DNA of 64,000 nt from Cloeon dipterum (Eukaryota > Arthropoda > Insecta > Ephemeroptera > Baetidae). Position 1 is the first letter of the stretch. Each line of letters begins with the position of its first letter. Position numbers and translations under genes: made by a program. Shown piece after piece: positions 1 through 25,638 of the stretch. A model generated the notes under the pieces. It was not told the origin of the DNA, did no database searches, and saw only the letters and a list, made by a program, of their open reading frames with translations. The stretch spans positions 20,171,681 to 20,235,680 of the forward strand of contig NC_088786.1 of NCBI RefSeq assembly GCF_949628265.1. Direction: 5' to 3'.

Positions 1-1016
<1,016 letters not shown>

Positions 1017-1187
1017 CTCGTCGGCACTTGGAAAGCAATGTTATTCGGCTAGCGACGCCCAACGCGCATTTTCACAGTCGAATGAGGCGTATTTTGAGCA
1101 ACACACTCGATTGCGGGCAGCGGCACACTCATCGGCTGGCTCACTTCTCGTTCCTTGCTCATGCTCAGCCAACTACCCAGCCTCAGC

Positions 1188-1239
1188 TGACGTCACGATT
1201 TGTTTGCCTCCACAGCTGACGGCTGCCTGACGTCATTGG
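1188..1239 (-). promoter_or_regulatory. Rab39 upstream region with two CRE octamers and a CCAAT box
   Basis: The perfect palindrome TGACGTCA occurs at 1188..1195 and again at 1228..1235. An ATTGG (CCAAT on the minus strand) overlaps the end of the second at 1235..1239. The pair lies about 170-220 bp upstream of the Rab39 start codon and is spaced 40 bp apart. TGACGTCA is the canonical binding site of CREB/ATF bZIP factors. That it drives Rab39 is inferred from position. Confidence 0.5.
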
Positions 1240-2750
1240 CCCTTTAATTCTTTTCAACGCGAATGGCGCGAAAGTTTGAAGGCCTCCAATCACACATACA
1301 GAGATATAGATTATTTTAATTTTTTCTTAATGTAGGTGGCCACTTATTGCGATTTGTGACATGAATAGGGCTCACTATATTGGCCATATTAAGCGAAAAT
1401 TATGTTTTTTGTGCTCCATTTAGAAAGTTAAAAGAATGTTTATTTATACACTCATTTTCCCCATTTTTCCTTTCATGTCAGTTTTAAGAGAACTTGAAGG
1501 CCAGTAGAAGATGAAGATGAATTTCGGGAATTTCGAGACACTTTTATCCGTTGCGATTCAGGAGTTAGGACTCCAACCTGCCATTGAGCATTCAGCCCTC
1601 CTTATAATAATAGTTTCTTTTATTTGAGATTTGCTTAAAAAACTAATTACCGGTTCAGCCGGAAACGTTAAAAACATTTTTTTTAAATAACACACCTTTC
1701 CCGACGTTTCAACTGCGAATTTTTGTTTCTAACACATCAAAATGAATCATAATAGGTGGAGAGGAGAGAGTGAAGTGGCAGGATTCAGTCTGAAATCGCA
1801 GAGGATGTGTCCTAAAATCGAAAGTTTAATAACTATCAGCGGTACAATTTCACGAGGAAAAAGCATTGGGGAATGAAAAAATACAAAAAATATAAAGTTT
1901 GTAAAAGTATTTTGAATCAAGTTGCGTCACATTCCACGATCGCGATTATGTATCCATACTGAGCCAGTGCCAAAACAAATTAACATTCGCTACATATATT
2001 CGCTCTGCATTTTTCTTGTTTCCTAAATTCCCATCTCCTTCCTCCCACACTGCGCGCTACAAAAAGTACAAAAATATTCCTCCAGATTTTTTCTTTCCAA
2101 CCTATCCCTATCCTCCGCCCGCTTCAACACGCAGCGCAACAGTCAGCTCATTCGCAATCACATTCTCCTTCATTGTCAGTCTCATTCTGCCAATTTGTGC
2201 GGTTTTTCTTGTCTGAGGTTGCGTTGGTTTCGTTTGTATTAGTATTTTGATTTTAGTGGTGGTGGCCACGCATTGTCGCAGATAGAGCTGCTTCCGTGCT
2301 TCGCTGCTTCCTACTAGTTGTAGTTCCTAACGCCACTCTCACTAGTTACCCTACCAATGACGGCAATGACCAATGAATGCATTTTCAACGCGCGGACGGA
2401 CGCACGAGTTGCACCAATGCAATGCACCACACAGGATTCAGGATTGCACTTTGCAGGACGCAACCGCAGTGGCACGAACTAAAAGCTGTTAAAAATTAAG
2501 AATTGGGAAAGGCGGGATTTAGATTTATATACAGTTAGATTTTGGCGCTCAACGCTCAAGCCATCTTAAGAATCTTTTTTTCTCGAGAGCTTCTGCAATT
2601 GCAAGAAGCGTCAGTGTCAGTGGTCTTCTTTGTCTAAGGTCCAGAATATTAGAGGTATAATAATATGATGTTCATATAATGATATGTACATATTATGCGT
2701 AATTCTAGATATATGTTGAGGAATTTATCGAATTTATTTACATAAGTGTT
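1240..2750. other. Spacer between Rab39 and the RING gene
   Basis: No conserved coding sequence is apparent. A C/T-rich block around 2016..2216 and GC-richer sequence at 2330..2460 could hold the promoter and non-coding first exon of the RING gene, whose first coding exon opens with a splice acceptor at 3838. I could not place that first exon. Confidence 0.4.
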
Positions 2751-2911
2751 TATGGAAGACTCAAACATTTCGCCCAACTCGTTTCTCTGTGGGATAGGGA
2801 ATTATGACTGTATGTTGTACACATGACTTTGATTCTTACTTTGAATTCCCTTCATTGTCAGAGCGAGAACTGTGAGTGAGCGGAAAGCGTGAGTCCTCTG
2901 AGTTCTCCATA
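2751..2911. mobile_element. MITE-like element, copy 1
   Basis: The left end (TATGGAAGACTCAAACATTT, continuing CGCCCAACTCG) is complementary to the right end near 2861..2911 (GAGCGAGAACTGTGAGTGAG, continuing CGGAAAGCGTGAGTC and ending in CTCCATA). The interior contains GGGATAGGGAATTA, matched in copy 2 by AGGATAGGGCATTA. There is no coding capacity. The inverted-repeat ends, the sister copy 165 bp away and the small size fit a miniature inverted-repeat transposable element. The superfamily is not determined. Confidence 0.6.
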
Positions 2912-3075
2912 ATAAATTACCTGTGACTAAACTGATTCTTTTAAATACATACGTATGTAAACACAATATTTTTGTGTATGTATGTAAATATGCATATGCT
3001 CCATATTCGTACGTAATTTTTTTATATATCAACTCACTGACAGGAAAAACTATACATATACACATAATATAATTA

Positions 3076-3200
3076 TATGGCAGACTCACACTTTTCGCCC
3101 AACACTCACATTTCTCGCTAGGATAGGGCATTACATTTGATTTTTATTCTTCCCATCAGAGAGCGAGAAGTGTGAGTGAGCGGAAAGTGAGTCCCCCATA
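3076..3200. mobile_element. MITE-like element, copy 2
   Basis: Left terminus TATGGCAGACTCACACTTTT and right terminus AAAGTGAGTCCCCCATA are imperfect inverted repeats. The subterminal parts (CACATTTCTCGCT at 3107..3119 and AGCGAGAAGTGTG at 3162..3174) are also inverted copies. The element is about 125 bp and non-coding, with an interior similar to the copy at 2751. Flanking bases are TA-rich, so a TA target duplication is possible but cannot be proven here. A TA dinucleotide run follows at about 3259..3277. Confidence 0.6.
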
Positions 3201-3841
3201 ATATATATTTTTGAAGAACTCTAAATCTGATTATGTATTTCCATAAATGTATGCTTACATATATATATATATATATAGGGCTACACACATCTCGCCAGTT
3301 CTTATGAGAAACCCATGTAAAAGTAGGGGTGGCGAAAACTGTAACTCGGCGGCGAAAACTAATTTTTTCATTATGTAATGTATCATACCTAAAAGCTCTC
3401 AAAATGTCTTTCATAATAATAATACATTTATTAATGTACAACTTACATCACGCTTTGTTCACATCTGGTATGTATGACATGAGTATGTGCATAATATAAT
3501 CGCAATTTAAATTTTAATTAAGTTTAAATAATTATGTATGTATATTCGTGTGCATAAGATACATAGACCACTAGACTTCCAAGAGGTAACAACAATTAAA
3601 AAATGTTGTAATTTGTTCTCCCATAAAAGATCCACAAATTTTAACTGTTGACATTTCAAAGAAAACAATAACCCAGAGAGGAAACGTAATTCGGGCTAAC
3701 TGCTATGTACTATAATTTTCCTTTAACTAAATTTCTACTATATTGCACAGTATTAATTTATTGTAGTCGGGAAATTTACAGGGAAAACAACGCTTATCCA
3801 TTTTTGGGGAAAATAATTTTGCGTCTTGTCTGTTTCAGAAT

Positions 3842-6720
3842 ATGGCATCGGCATTGAATGTAAATGAACCAGGAGCAGGAGCACCTCATCTTCTGGTTTT
3901 GCCAGAATTAATCAAGGGTTCTGGAAAGAACGAGTTCCACAAATTTGTGGCTAAATTCCATGAGGGAACGATAACCGCTATGGAACTGCAACAATTCATA
4001 CTGAACAAATTCCTGAAAGATGACATCATCAACATTTTAAAAGCCAACTATGTCAAGTACTGCTATACTGATTGTAAGGAAAAGGTTTTATTAGTTCTCT
4101 AAAGCATTTATGAAGTATAATATGTGTGAAGATCTAAAAAGCAAGGACAAAATTGGCATTATGTCAAGCAAAAAAAGTTCACACCTGAAACATGCAAGGG
4201 TTTATATGGCAAAATTTTTATTTTTACTGGTTTTTACGGGACAATTTGGGAAAACTGGCTTTCTGTACTCCCAGTGGTGCAATTTAAAAAATAAGTTTAG
4301 GATTTCTCTAGCTGACCCCGATGGAACAAGCACAATGGTTATTCCTGTTAATTTTAGGTATAATTATAATTTTGGTAACGTCCATTGCCAGTATCCCCAA
4401 CAAATTGTTGATTTTCGAATTTTGAATAAATTGTCGAGCGATTTTTGCAACACGCAAATTTTGCTGCAATCCATGAAGTCCAATTGGTCGCTATAATGCC
4501 TAGGATTTTGAACTTTAAAATTTGCTCAAAAGTTTCTCATGTCATGTGTGAACTCTGTCAAAAACGGAATGGCGTGTGTTACGTGTTAACTAAACTCAAA
4601 ACTCGATAAAACACGAATTTTTTGTTTTTTGCAAAGTTCGCTTGTTCCAAACATTTGGTTGTAACCATATAAGAATTTCAAAAACTACCCACCGGTAGAC
4701 TCATCTAAGCCTCCCTTGACCAGCTGAAGCGTTCAAGGGATACGAACCCTCCAAACATTTCACCGCCCAATTTGAAGATTAAAAATGCATTACACTAATA
4801 ATAATGTTATACTTATCAGCCACATAATTTGTTATTTTGCAGTGAAATGGGCTCTGACCGTTAAATTGGTTCAACATATTGGTCTCATCCCAAAGCAGAC
4901 TCCACCTGCCACTTCCAGCAGCTCGTCAGGCCCGTCCACCATGAACACAGCCGGCCCCTCGTCCCCTCAAGCAAGCGCCTCGTCCCCTCAAGCAAGCGCC
5001 TCGTCCCCTCAAGCAAGCGCCTCGTCCCAGGCTGCTCAGATACCAAAACCAACTCCCAAGCCAAAAATTCTGGCCACTTGCAATGCCCTCTTTCTGTTGC
5101 CTGGCAATGATTTCTTCCCTGGAGGTGCTTGGGAAACGCCAATTTTGCAATGCAACTGTCTTACCAACGTAGCTGATCTTCTCTTTGCTGTAAATGAGAT
5201 TTTAGAGTCTACCAAAATAAAAGCAATATTTCAATCTCATTTTTTAGATGACGGACAAGCTGCCTGTGGTCTCACAAGCGTTGCTGATTGATGCAGTTGC
5301 GATGGCTGTCCCAGATATTGTGAACATGCTGAACACTTTTGGAGAGCTGGATGTTGCCAGTGGCTGGCGTGGCTGCAAGAACATACTGCTCATGCAGATG
5401 AGAAACCTCTTTTTGGAGCAAGCCAGCCAGCAGGGTAATGTTTTTCGATCTGTACAATATTTAATAACTTTTTAGGCTTTTTAGATTCAAAATTTTTTGC
5501 CTTTTTGTTTCCAAATTGATGGTTTTGCTATAAACCAAAAAGCCGTATCTTAAACAAGGTTCCCCAATTTTGAAATGCGCAAAAATGCACCACTGGTTTT
5601 TAGCGCAAAAAACCAGCTGGAAAACCCTTACACTTTTCTGAATTTAACCCCGAGAAGGTTACTGAAAAGTAAGATATTGTGGAAAATTACGATTAATATT
5701 TAAATTTTCGGTCTTTTGGTGAAACCAGTGTCTTTTTAACTGCCTTTTTAAAAATCCCTTTTATTTGATTATCCATAATGACAATTTTTGATCTTCAATA
5801 AAAATACATGTTTTCGAAAAATGCGCAAATTTGCAGTAAAATCCGCAACAGACAGTTTGTTGCAACGCATTGGGTTTTTTGCAGAAACATGCTGATCTTT
5901 GTGCACACATCCTTAAGAATTTCCTTGTCAGTGTTCTTTTTCTTTTGTAATATTCTGTTGAAATTTTTTCACAGATCCTCTTTACCTTTTTTCCTCTTTG
6001 AAGAAGCTAAATAGGATACTACATACAAATTAATATAAAATAAATGCGTTAAAATTAAAATCATTTTATATGATTTGAGCCATTTCTACGTCCAACAAAA
6101 TATACAATGGTCATTTTTCTCCTTTCCAGTATTGGATGTTGTGCCGGCAACCAATTCAACTGATTTGGTCGATTCAGAACCTCCTCTCATTGACTTGTCA
6201 TCAGGGCCTGCACAAGCCATCGCACTCCCTTTGCAAGCCAACCTTTCAAAAGCCATCCCTTCAAAAGCTATCCCTCTTCCTCCTGCTCCCAAGAAGCCAA
6301 AAATTGAGACGGCAACAAGCACTGCTGCTCTTGAAGCCACGTCCCAGTCTGACAAACAACAACAACTTCATAAGAAAGGCAATATATTACACAAATTTCC
6401 ATGTTTTACGTAATAATGTTTGTTCTGCAGCTGCAGTGTTGAAGAACATGCATGTGACGTTCGGCCAGAATATGATGAATGTCTTCAAGGGCCGTCCTGA
6501 GTGGAGTGATGCTGTTGAGAGTGTGGAAATGAACCACAAGCGGAAGGGAAAACGCACCAAGGAGATTCAGGAGTGCTGCATTTGTCTCAATGACGAGAGA
6601 GATGTGGCATTTGTGCCCTGTGGCCACACCGTGTGTTGCAAGACCTGTTCTGCGCAGGTGAAACACTGTCCAATCTGCAGGATGTATATCAAGAACAAGA
6701 TCAATCTCTTTTACTCTTAA
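3842..6720 (+). CDS. RING-finger (C3HC4) E3 ubiquitin ligase, IAP-like RING, about 434 aa
   Basis: Five exons give one continuous frame: 3842..4073, 4843..5189, 5248..5434, 6130..6378 and 6431..6720 (1305 nt in total). The C-terminal 50 residues form a C3HC4 RING: ECCICLNDERD, then VPCGHTVCCKTC, then HCPIC, then a tail KNKINLFYS. The spacing Cx2C, CxH, Hx3Cx2C, CxxC and the short hydrophobic tail resemble the C-terminal RING of inhibitor-of-apoptosis proteins, where such tails dimerise and recruit E2 enzymes. No BIR domain is present. The N-terminal 250 residues (MASALNVNEPGAGAPHLLVL onward) I do not recognise. They include a Ser/Ala/Pro/Gln stretch with three identical 7-residue repeats and later a Pro/Ala/Lys-rich linker. 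A 5' UTR exon is implied by the acceptor TGTTTCAG at 3831..3838. Exon 2 could end at 5168 instead (both donors are phase 0). Intron 4 uses a GC donor. RING catalysis is family knowledge; the substrate is unknown. Confidence 0.8.
4959..5021 (+). repeat. 21-bp coding minisatellite, three identical copies
   Basis: The unit TCGTCCCCTCAAGCAAGCGC (plus a final C) occurs three times without change at 4959..4979, 4980..5000 and 5001..5021, followed by a partial unit. It encodes SSPQASA repeats in the RING protein. Perfect identity suggests recent slippage and probably copy-number variation between individuals. Confidence 0.9.
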
Positions 6721-7068
6721 GATTTGAAACTCATGAAATATTTACGTGCCTAAAAAGGCCCAGAATTATGAAACATATGTGTAACGTGTCAAAAACTGCA
6801 TACGATTGATTAATGCTAAAGATGAGAATATCTAAATAGAATTATTGTTATACATTCAGTTTCTCAAACCCATGGTTATTGATCAACAAAATATTTATGA
6901 AGCTGACAGCCTTCGGTCAAAATTAATTTACTCATCAATTTTGAGGTCTTGCGTTAATAATGATAAGTATAGAAAGTCATTATTGAAAGAATTAATTTAA
7001 AGAACTGCAGTGACCCTGTATTAATTGTGAAATTCTAAAATGCATTATTATTATTGAAAACTTATGAA

Positions 7069-7074
7069 AATAAA
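7069..7074 (+). terminator. Poly(A) signal AATAAA of the RING gene
   Basis: AATAAA lies about 350 bp after the stop codon at 6718..6720, with a GT-rich stretch (AAGTGTGTTTTCC) about 25 bp downstream. This is the expected layout for 3' end cleavage. Confidence 0.55.
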
Positions 7075-7854
7075 ACCAAAACAATTAAATTCCCAAGTGT
7101 GTTTTCCTCGCAATATCATTCAACTGCTTTAATTGCAGAGATGGTTTAACATAAGACTTCCTGAGTGTTTCAGAGAAAGGATGATTTTTAAATGTGAATC
7201 ACTTCAATTTGATTTACTTGAGAGACAATTTTCTGGTCTCAAAAGAAGCTATATATATTTTCAAAATTTGGCCTATGCATTACACAGAAATAATAGTTTA
7301 TGGACAGTAAATTTCCTAAATAATTGCTCAAGGGTCATTTTAGGAACAACGTCAAAATTGGTTTCAAACCCATCTATAATGCGCCTAATGTTGAAAAAAT
7401 CGTCCAATCCACAATTCAACCCAAATGTAAAATTCAATGTCTCGTGGAATTTACTCTCTTTCAAACCCTTGAGAGGCTTCTTTTGCTAGCAGGCTCACGA
7501 AAATAAAGATGTCGCACCTGTTTAGTTAGAGATTTAAAGAGGAGTGAAGAAACTACAAGAATATTGTGCTTTTCACAAAACCTGCAACCACCGAGTCCAA
7601 TATATATGCTTAATCAACCAAAGTTATTATATGTTTTTAATTTTAAATCACTTCTGTAGATTGAAACTGACGCAAAGTGTAAGTTTTTGATATGGTTTCT
7701 AGGCTCCTTTCGTTAACCCTTCCCCCACCTGATCCAGGATCCATAATCTCAAGCGCCCAGCGAAAACAAAGACAGCCGCTCAAAATCTTTTCTGTGTTCC
7801 GTTCCTGGCGAAAATAGACCCAATGGGTTACGTCCGAAAAGCTCGACACTTGCA
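7075..7854 (+). other. Short spacer between the RING gene and the xylosyltransferase
   Basis: The spacer is AT-rich. An open frame without an early ATG runs from about 7133 to 7489 and resembles nothing I know; I treat it as chance. The promoter and 5' UTR of the downstream gene should lie in the last few hundred bases. Confidence 0.4.
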
Positions 7855-9578
7855 ATGAAGCTGTTGCTTCGTGCTTTATTTCTTCTGCTGTTTGCCAGTG
7901 CAACCGTTTTTTACTTCTTGTACGTGGACGGTGGAACAGCGCACACGAGTGATGCGACGACTGTGCTCAACTTGAGCACCAGCAACCCACGACCAACTGT
8001 CAAGGATGAACTGGTCTCCTTGACCACTCCGTGGACGCGTCCGGAAAATGGGTATGGAATGATTTCTTAATGTTCATCGCATATAATTAATTCGCCAATG
8101 CTTTGTAGGCCAGGAGAAGTGGTTCTGGCCGTGGTTGCCTGCGGGGACAGACTGGCGGAGACCCTTGTCATGCTCAAGTCTGCATTGATCCTCACCCAGG
8201 TGCCCGTCAGAATCATCGTGTTTGCTGAGGATGATCTCATACAAAGCTTTAATGAGAAGGTATGCTTTAATGAGAAGTGCACATAAAAATATATTTTTTT
8301 AATTTAAATCTTTCTTGTGGTTCTGTCTTTTTGTCTTCAGCTCAAAGAGTGGAGTTTGCTGAGTGATCTACATTTTCGATTTGAAATTCGGCGTATCGAA
8401 TTTCCAGTCAACGGGAAGAAGGATGAGTGGAAGAAACTGTTCAAACCGTGTGCCTCGCAACGTCTATTCTTACCAACTGTGCTAGAGGATGTTGACTCTC
8501 TTTTATACGTGGACACTGATACCCTGTTTTTGACGCCTTTGGAGCACATCTGGCGGCATCTGAGTCTTTTCAACTCCTCACAACTCGCAGCCCTGACACC
8601 CGAACATGAGGACAGAGCAACGGGATGGTAAAAAATAATTTGCTGGTTTTAAATTGAAATTTAATCGCAAATTGCAATTTAGAATCCAAGAAGAATGGGC
8701 TAAAAAGTGAAACTAAAATAATTTTCTGTTTATTTTATGATTTTGTGGAAATTGATTATTTGTTTTTGAAGGTATAACCGGTTTGCTCGTCACCCTTATT
8801 ACGGACCACTTGGTGTGAATTCTGGCGTGATGCTGATGAACCTGACCAGAATGAGAGCGTTTGGCTGGATTGAATATGTATTGCCTATTTATCATGAGTA
8901 CAAACTGAGAATCACCTGGGGCGACCAGGACATCATCAACATCCTTTTCCATTTCCATTCAGGTGATTGCTACCCATCTCTAAACTTGTCTCCTGCAGCT
9001 AAATTTTCTTTCCCTCCTCTTCCAGACAAACTATACATATACCCGTGCCGATACAATTACCGTCCGGACCACTGCATGTACATGAGCGTTTGCGAAAGCG
9101 CAGACAAAGAGGGCGTGGCTGTGCTGCACGGAAACAGAGGCAGTTTTCACTCTGAGAAACAGCCCGCATTCCGAGCCATCTACAGAGCCTTGGAGGAGGT
9201 GAGTACCATCTTTACTTTTGTAACTGGCAGGGCTGCACGTTAGTTTTTTTAGTTTACAATGAAGGTTAAAATTTTAATTTAATTTTAAATGTAGTTAAAT
9301 TTTTATTATTTTGGTTTTCATTTCCATTTGAAAAAGGATTTATTTTTATTCCTGTCAAGCATCATGGATGGCAGAAATAGTTTTATAATAATGAAACACT
9401 ATTTAAGTAATTAATTCACTGTTGTTGGTTCTAGTACCAACTGGGCTCAGATCCGTACAACAACTTTCTTCTGCCCATGAAACACTACTTGGATGAAACG
9501 TCCAGCACTAACTGTGGCAAAGTTCGGCGCATTTTCCTCAAGTCTGCGGAGCAGTTTATTAATAAGATCTATGATTAA
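7855..9578 (+). CDS. GXYLT: Glucoside xylosyltransferase (GT8), 380 aa
   Basis: Six exons (7855..8051, 8109..8259, 8341..8627, 8772..8962, 9026..9198, 9435..9578) join in consistent phase to 1143 nt. Residues 5-24 ([20 protein letters not shown]) form an uncleaved signal anchor, so this is a type II membrane protein with a short luminal stem. The GT8 catalytic region follows: [11 protein letters not shown], the metal-binding DxD in [11 protein letters not shown] (residues 174-176), [23 protein letters not shown] and the late HGNRGSFH loop. This order matches GXYLT1/2 and Drosophila shams, which transfer xylose from UDP-xylose to O-linked glucose on EGF repeats, notably of Notch, in the secretory pathway. 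Length is near the family's usual size. The start is the first ATG ahead of the membrane anchor. The assignment to GXYLT rather than another GT8 rests on overall motif pattern. Confidence 0.88.
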
Positions 9579-10705
9579 AGCAGTAACTTTTGGATCTAAA
9601 ATTTGGGTGGCCCATCACGACTGAAAGAACTTACTCTTAAAAGGCTGCTCACACAAATTTCTAAAGTAGACTCGTGTTCATCTTCTGAAGTAACAAAGTT
9701 TACAAAGTATAAAGGCTGCACGTTTGTTGTCGAAAATAATAACATTTGCACTAGCTAACGATAGTGTTTTTAGTGCAGCGTGCCATTCGCAGAAGCCATT
9801 GTTTAAATTTTTGTTGCCTACAAATTTTACACGACATTCCGAAGGCCATTCTTGGAAGAGTGGAGGACTTTTGTGATTACTTTAAGCTACGCAGCAAACA
9901 GTATTAGAATCTGTTATTTAAGTAGGAAGATTTGACTCAATATTTAATGACATGTGCTTGTAGTTAATTTAAGTTAGTTTACTGACATAGTATGTACCAA
10001 TTTTGTGCTGTGATAGCCATCATGAATGTTTCATTATTTCTAAACAGCTGCAATGTTTATCTCAATAGAAAATAAAACACAAGGTTTGCCATTGAGCAAT
10101 TCAAATTTTATTAACTATATTTTATAATTATTGTTTATGCATCCTATGTGTGATTTCAGTACTTTTGATTTTTCCCCAATCGACAACAGCAAATTCAAAT
10201 TTTTGTCGCGAAAATTCAAGACTACAAAATGATATAATTTGATTTTATTATAGGTTCCGAAGAATATAATGATATTACAATATTGTTAGGCGCGCGTATC
10301 ACAACAAATTAATATTAACACTTTTATAATTAAACAACATCGAAATTAATATTTTGATTGTGCGTAGAAAAAGCTGAGTGAAAAAGTAGCAAGATTTACA
10401 AAAGTGCCAGGCCACGTTCTTCCATTTCTGACCTGGCAGCAAAAGATAAAAAGCAACAAGTAAATTTTCTCCGCGTGAGTCCTCCCTTGGGCACATATTA
10501 TCTTTCTTCTCGGAAAGTCCTTTCGCCCTGAGCAACTCACTAAACAAAATCAACGCGCAGCAGGCGTTTTACTTCCTCGGATTTGCAGCCGAAGCACTGA
10601 CCCCAATCCAAACTCAAAATGCAAGCAGCTGGGAAGTAAATAAATTAATAATTAGAGCTGCTCTCTTGTGATATCAGAGGGTTTACCTTGAGCTTTCCCT
10701 TTTGT
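9579..10705. other. Convergent 3' UTRs of GXYLT (+) and the PKC gene (-)
   Basis: GXYLT has AATAAA at 10071..10076. On the minus strand the kinase message has possible signals (TTTATT on the plus strand) at 10244..10249 and 10107..10112, so the two 3' ends nearly touch or overlap. A likely 58-bp intron in the kinase 3' UTR lies at 10629..10686. Confidence 0.5.
10071..10076 (+). terminator. Poly(A) signal AATAAA of GXYLT
   Basis: This is a perfect hexamer about 490 bp downstream of the stop codon at 9576..9578. No better candidate is closer to it. Confidence 0.5.
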
Positions 10706-25214
<14,509 letters not shown>

Positions 25215-25543
25215 CTGAAATTGCAACATCTTTCTTTAGTTCAATGAAATTGGGGAAATTGGTTCTTTAAAATTTAACAATAAGGTGAAAGCCGAGGGAA
25301 AATCAATTGAAGTTCAAAATTAGATATAAGAGCAATTTCCAGGTGTCTAGGCTATGCACATAATTTCTCGAATTGGAGTGTTTAGTACTGAGCAACAGAC
25401 CCCACCAAAAAGGACAGCAAAATAACAAAAATATCATTTGGTGACCGAGGGAAAATCGTTTTATCAGTTCATTATTCTGCAGAAAAAATCTGGCTAAATT
25501 TTTATTGAAATGCACCTCTTTTCTCGTGTATTTATTGTGTTGC

Positions 25544-25638
25544 AGGGATACCCCCATTCCGTCAAACAATGACCATTCTGCAACACACGAATCACACAAC
25601 AGACAAGTCACATTGTTTGACGGAATGGGGGTATCCCT
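25544..25638. repeat. Perfect 28-bp inverted repeat forming a hairpin with 39-nt loop
   Basis: The left arm (25544..25571, AGGGATACCCCCATTCCGTC then AAACAATG) is exactly complementary to the right arm (25611..25638). A second, smaller inverted pair (TGTGTTGCAG at 25536..25545 and CTGCAACACA just inside the loop) surrounds it. Such a perfect stem is not expected by chance. It could be a snap-back transposon remnant, a small-RNA precursor, or a recent inverted duplication. Confidence 0.75.

Noticed and set aside
4110..4496. A 128-codon open frame in intron 1 of the RING gene
   Set aside because: It lies wholly inside an intron whose flanking exons join in phase, and its composition matches the AT-rich intron.
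7133..7489. A 118-residue open frame after a possible acceptor (TTGCAG) downstream of the RING gene
   Set aside because: It has no ATG near its start, an AT-rich composition and no recognisable motif. It follows the RING gene's poly(A) signal. Probably a chance open frame.
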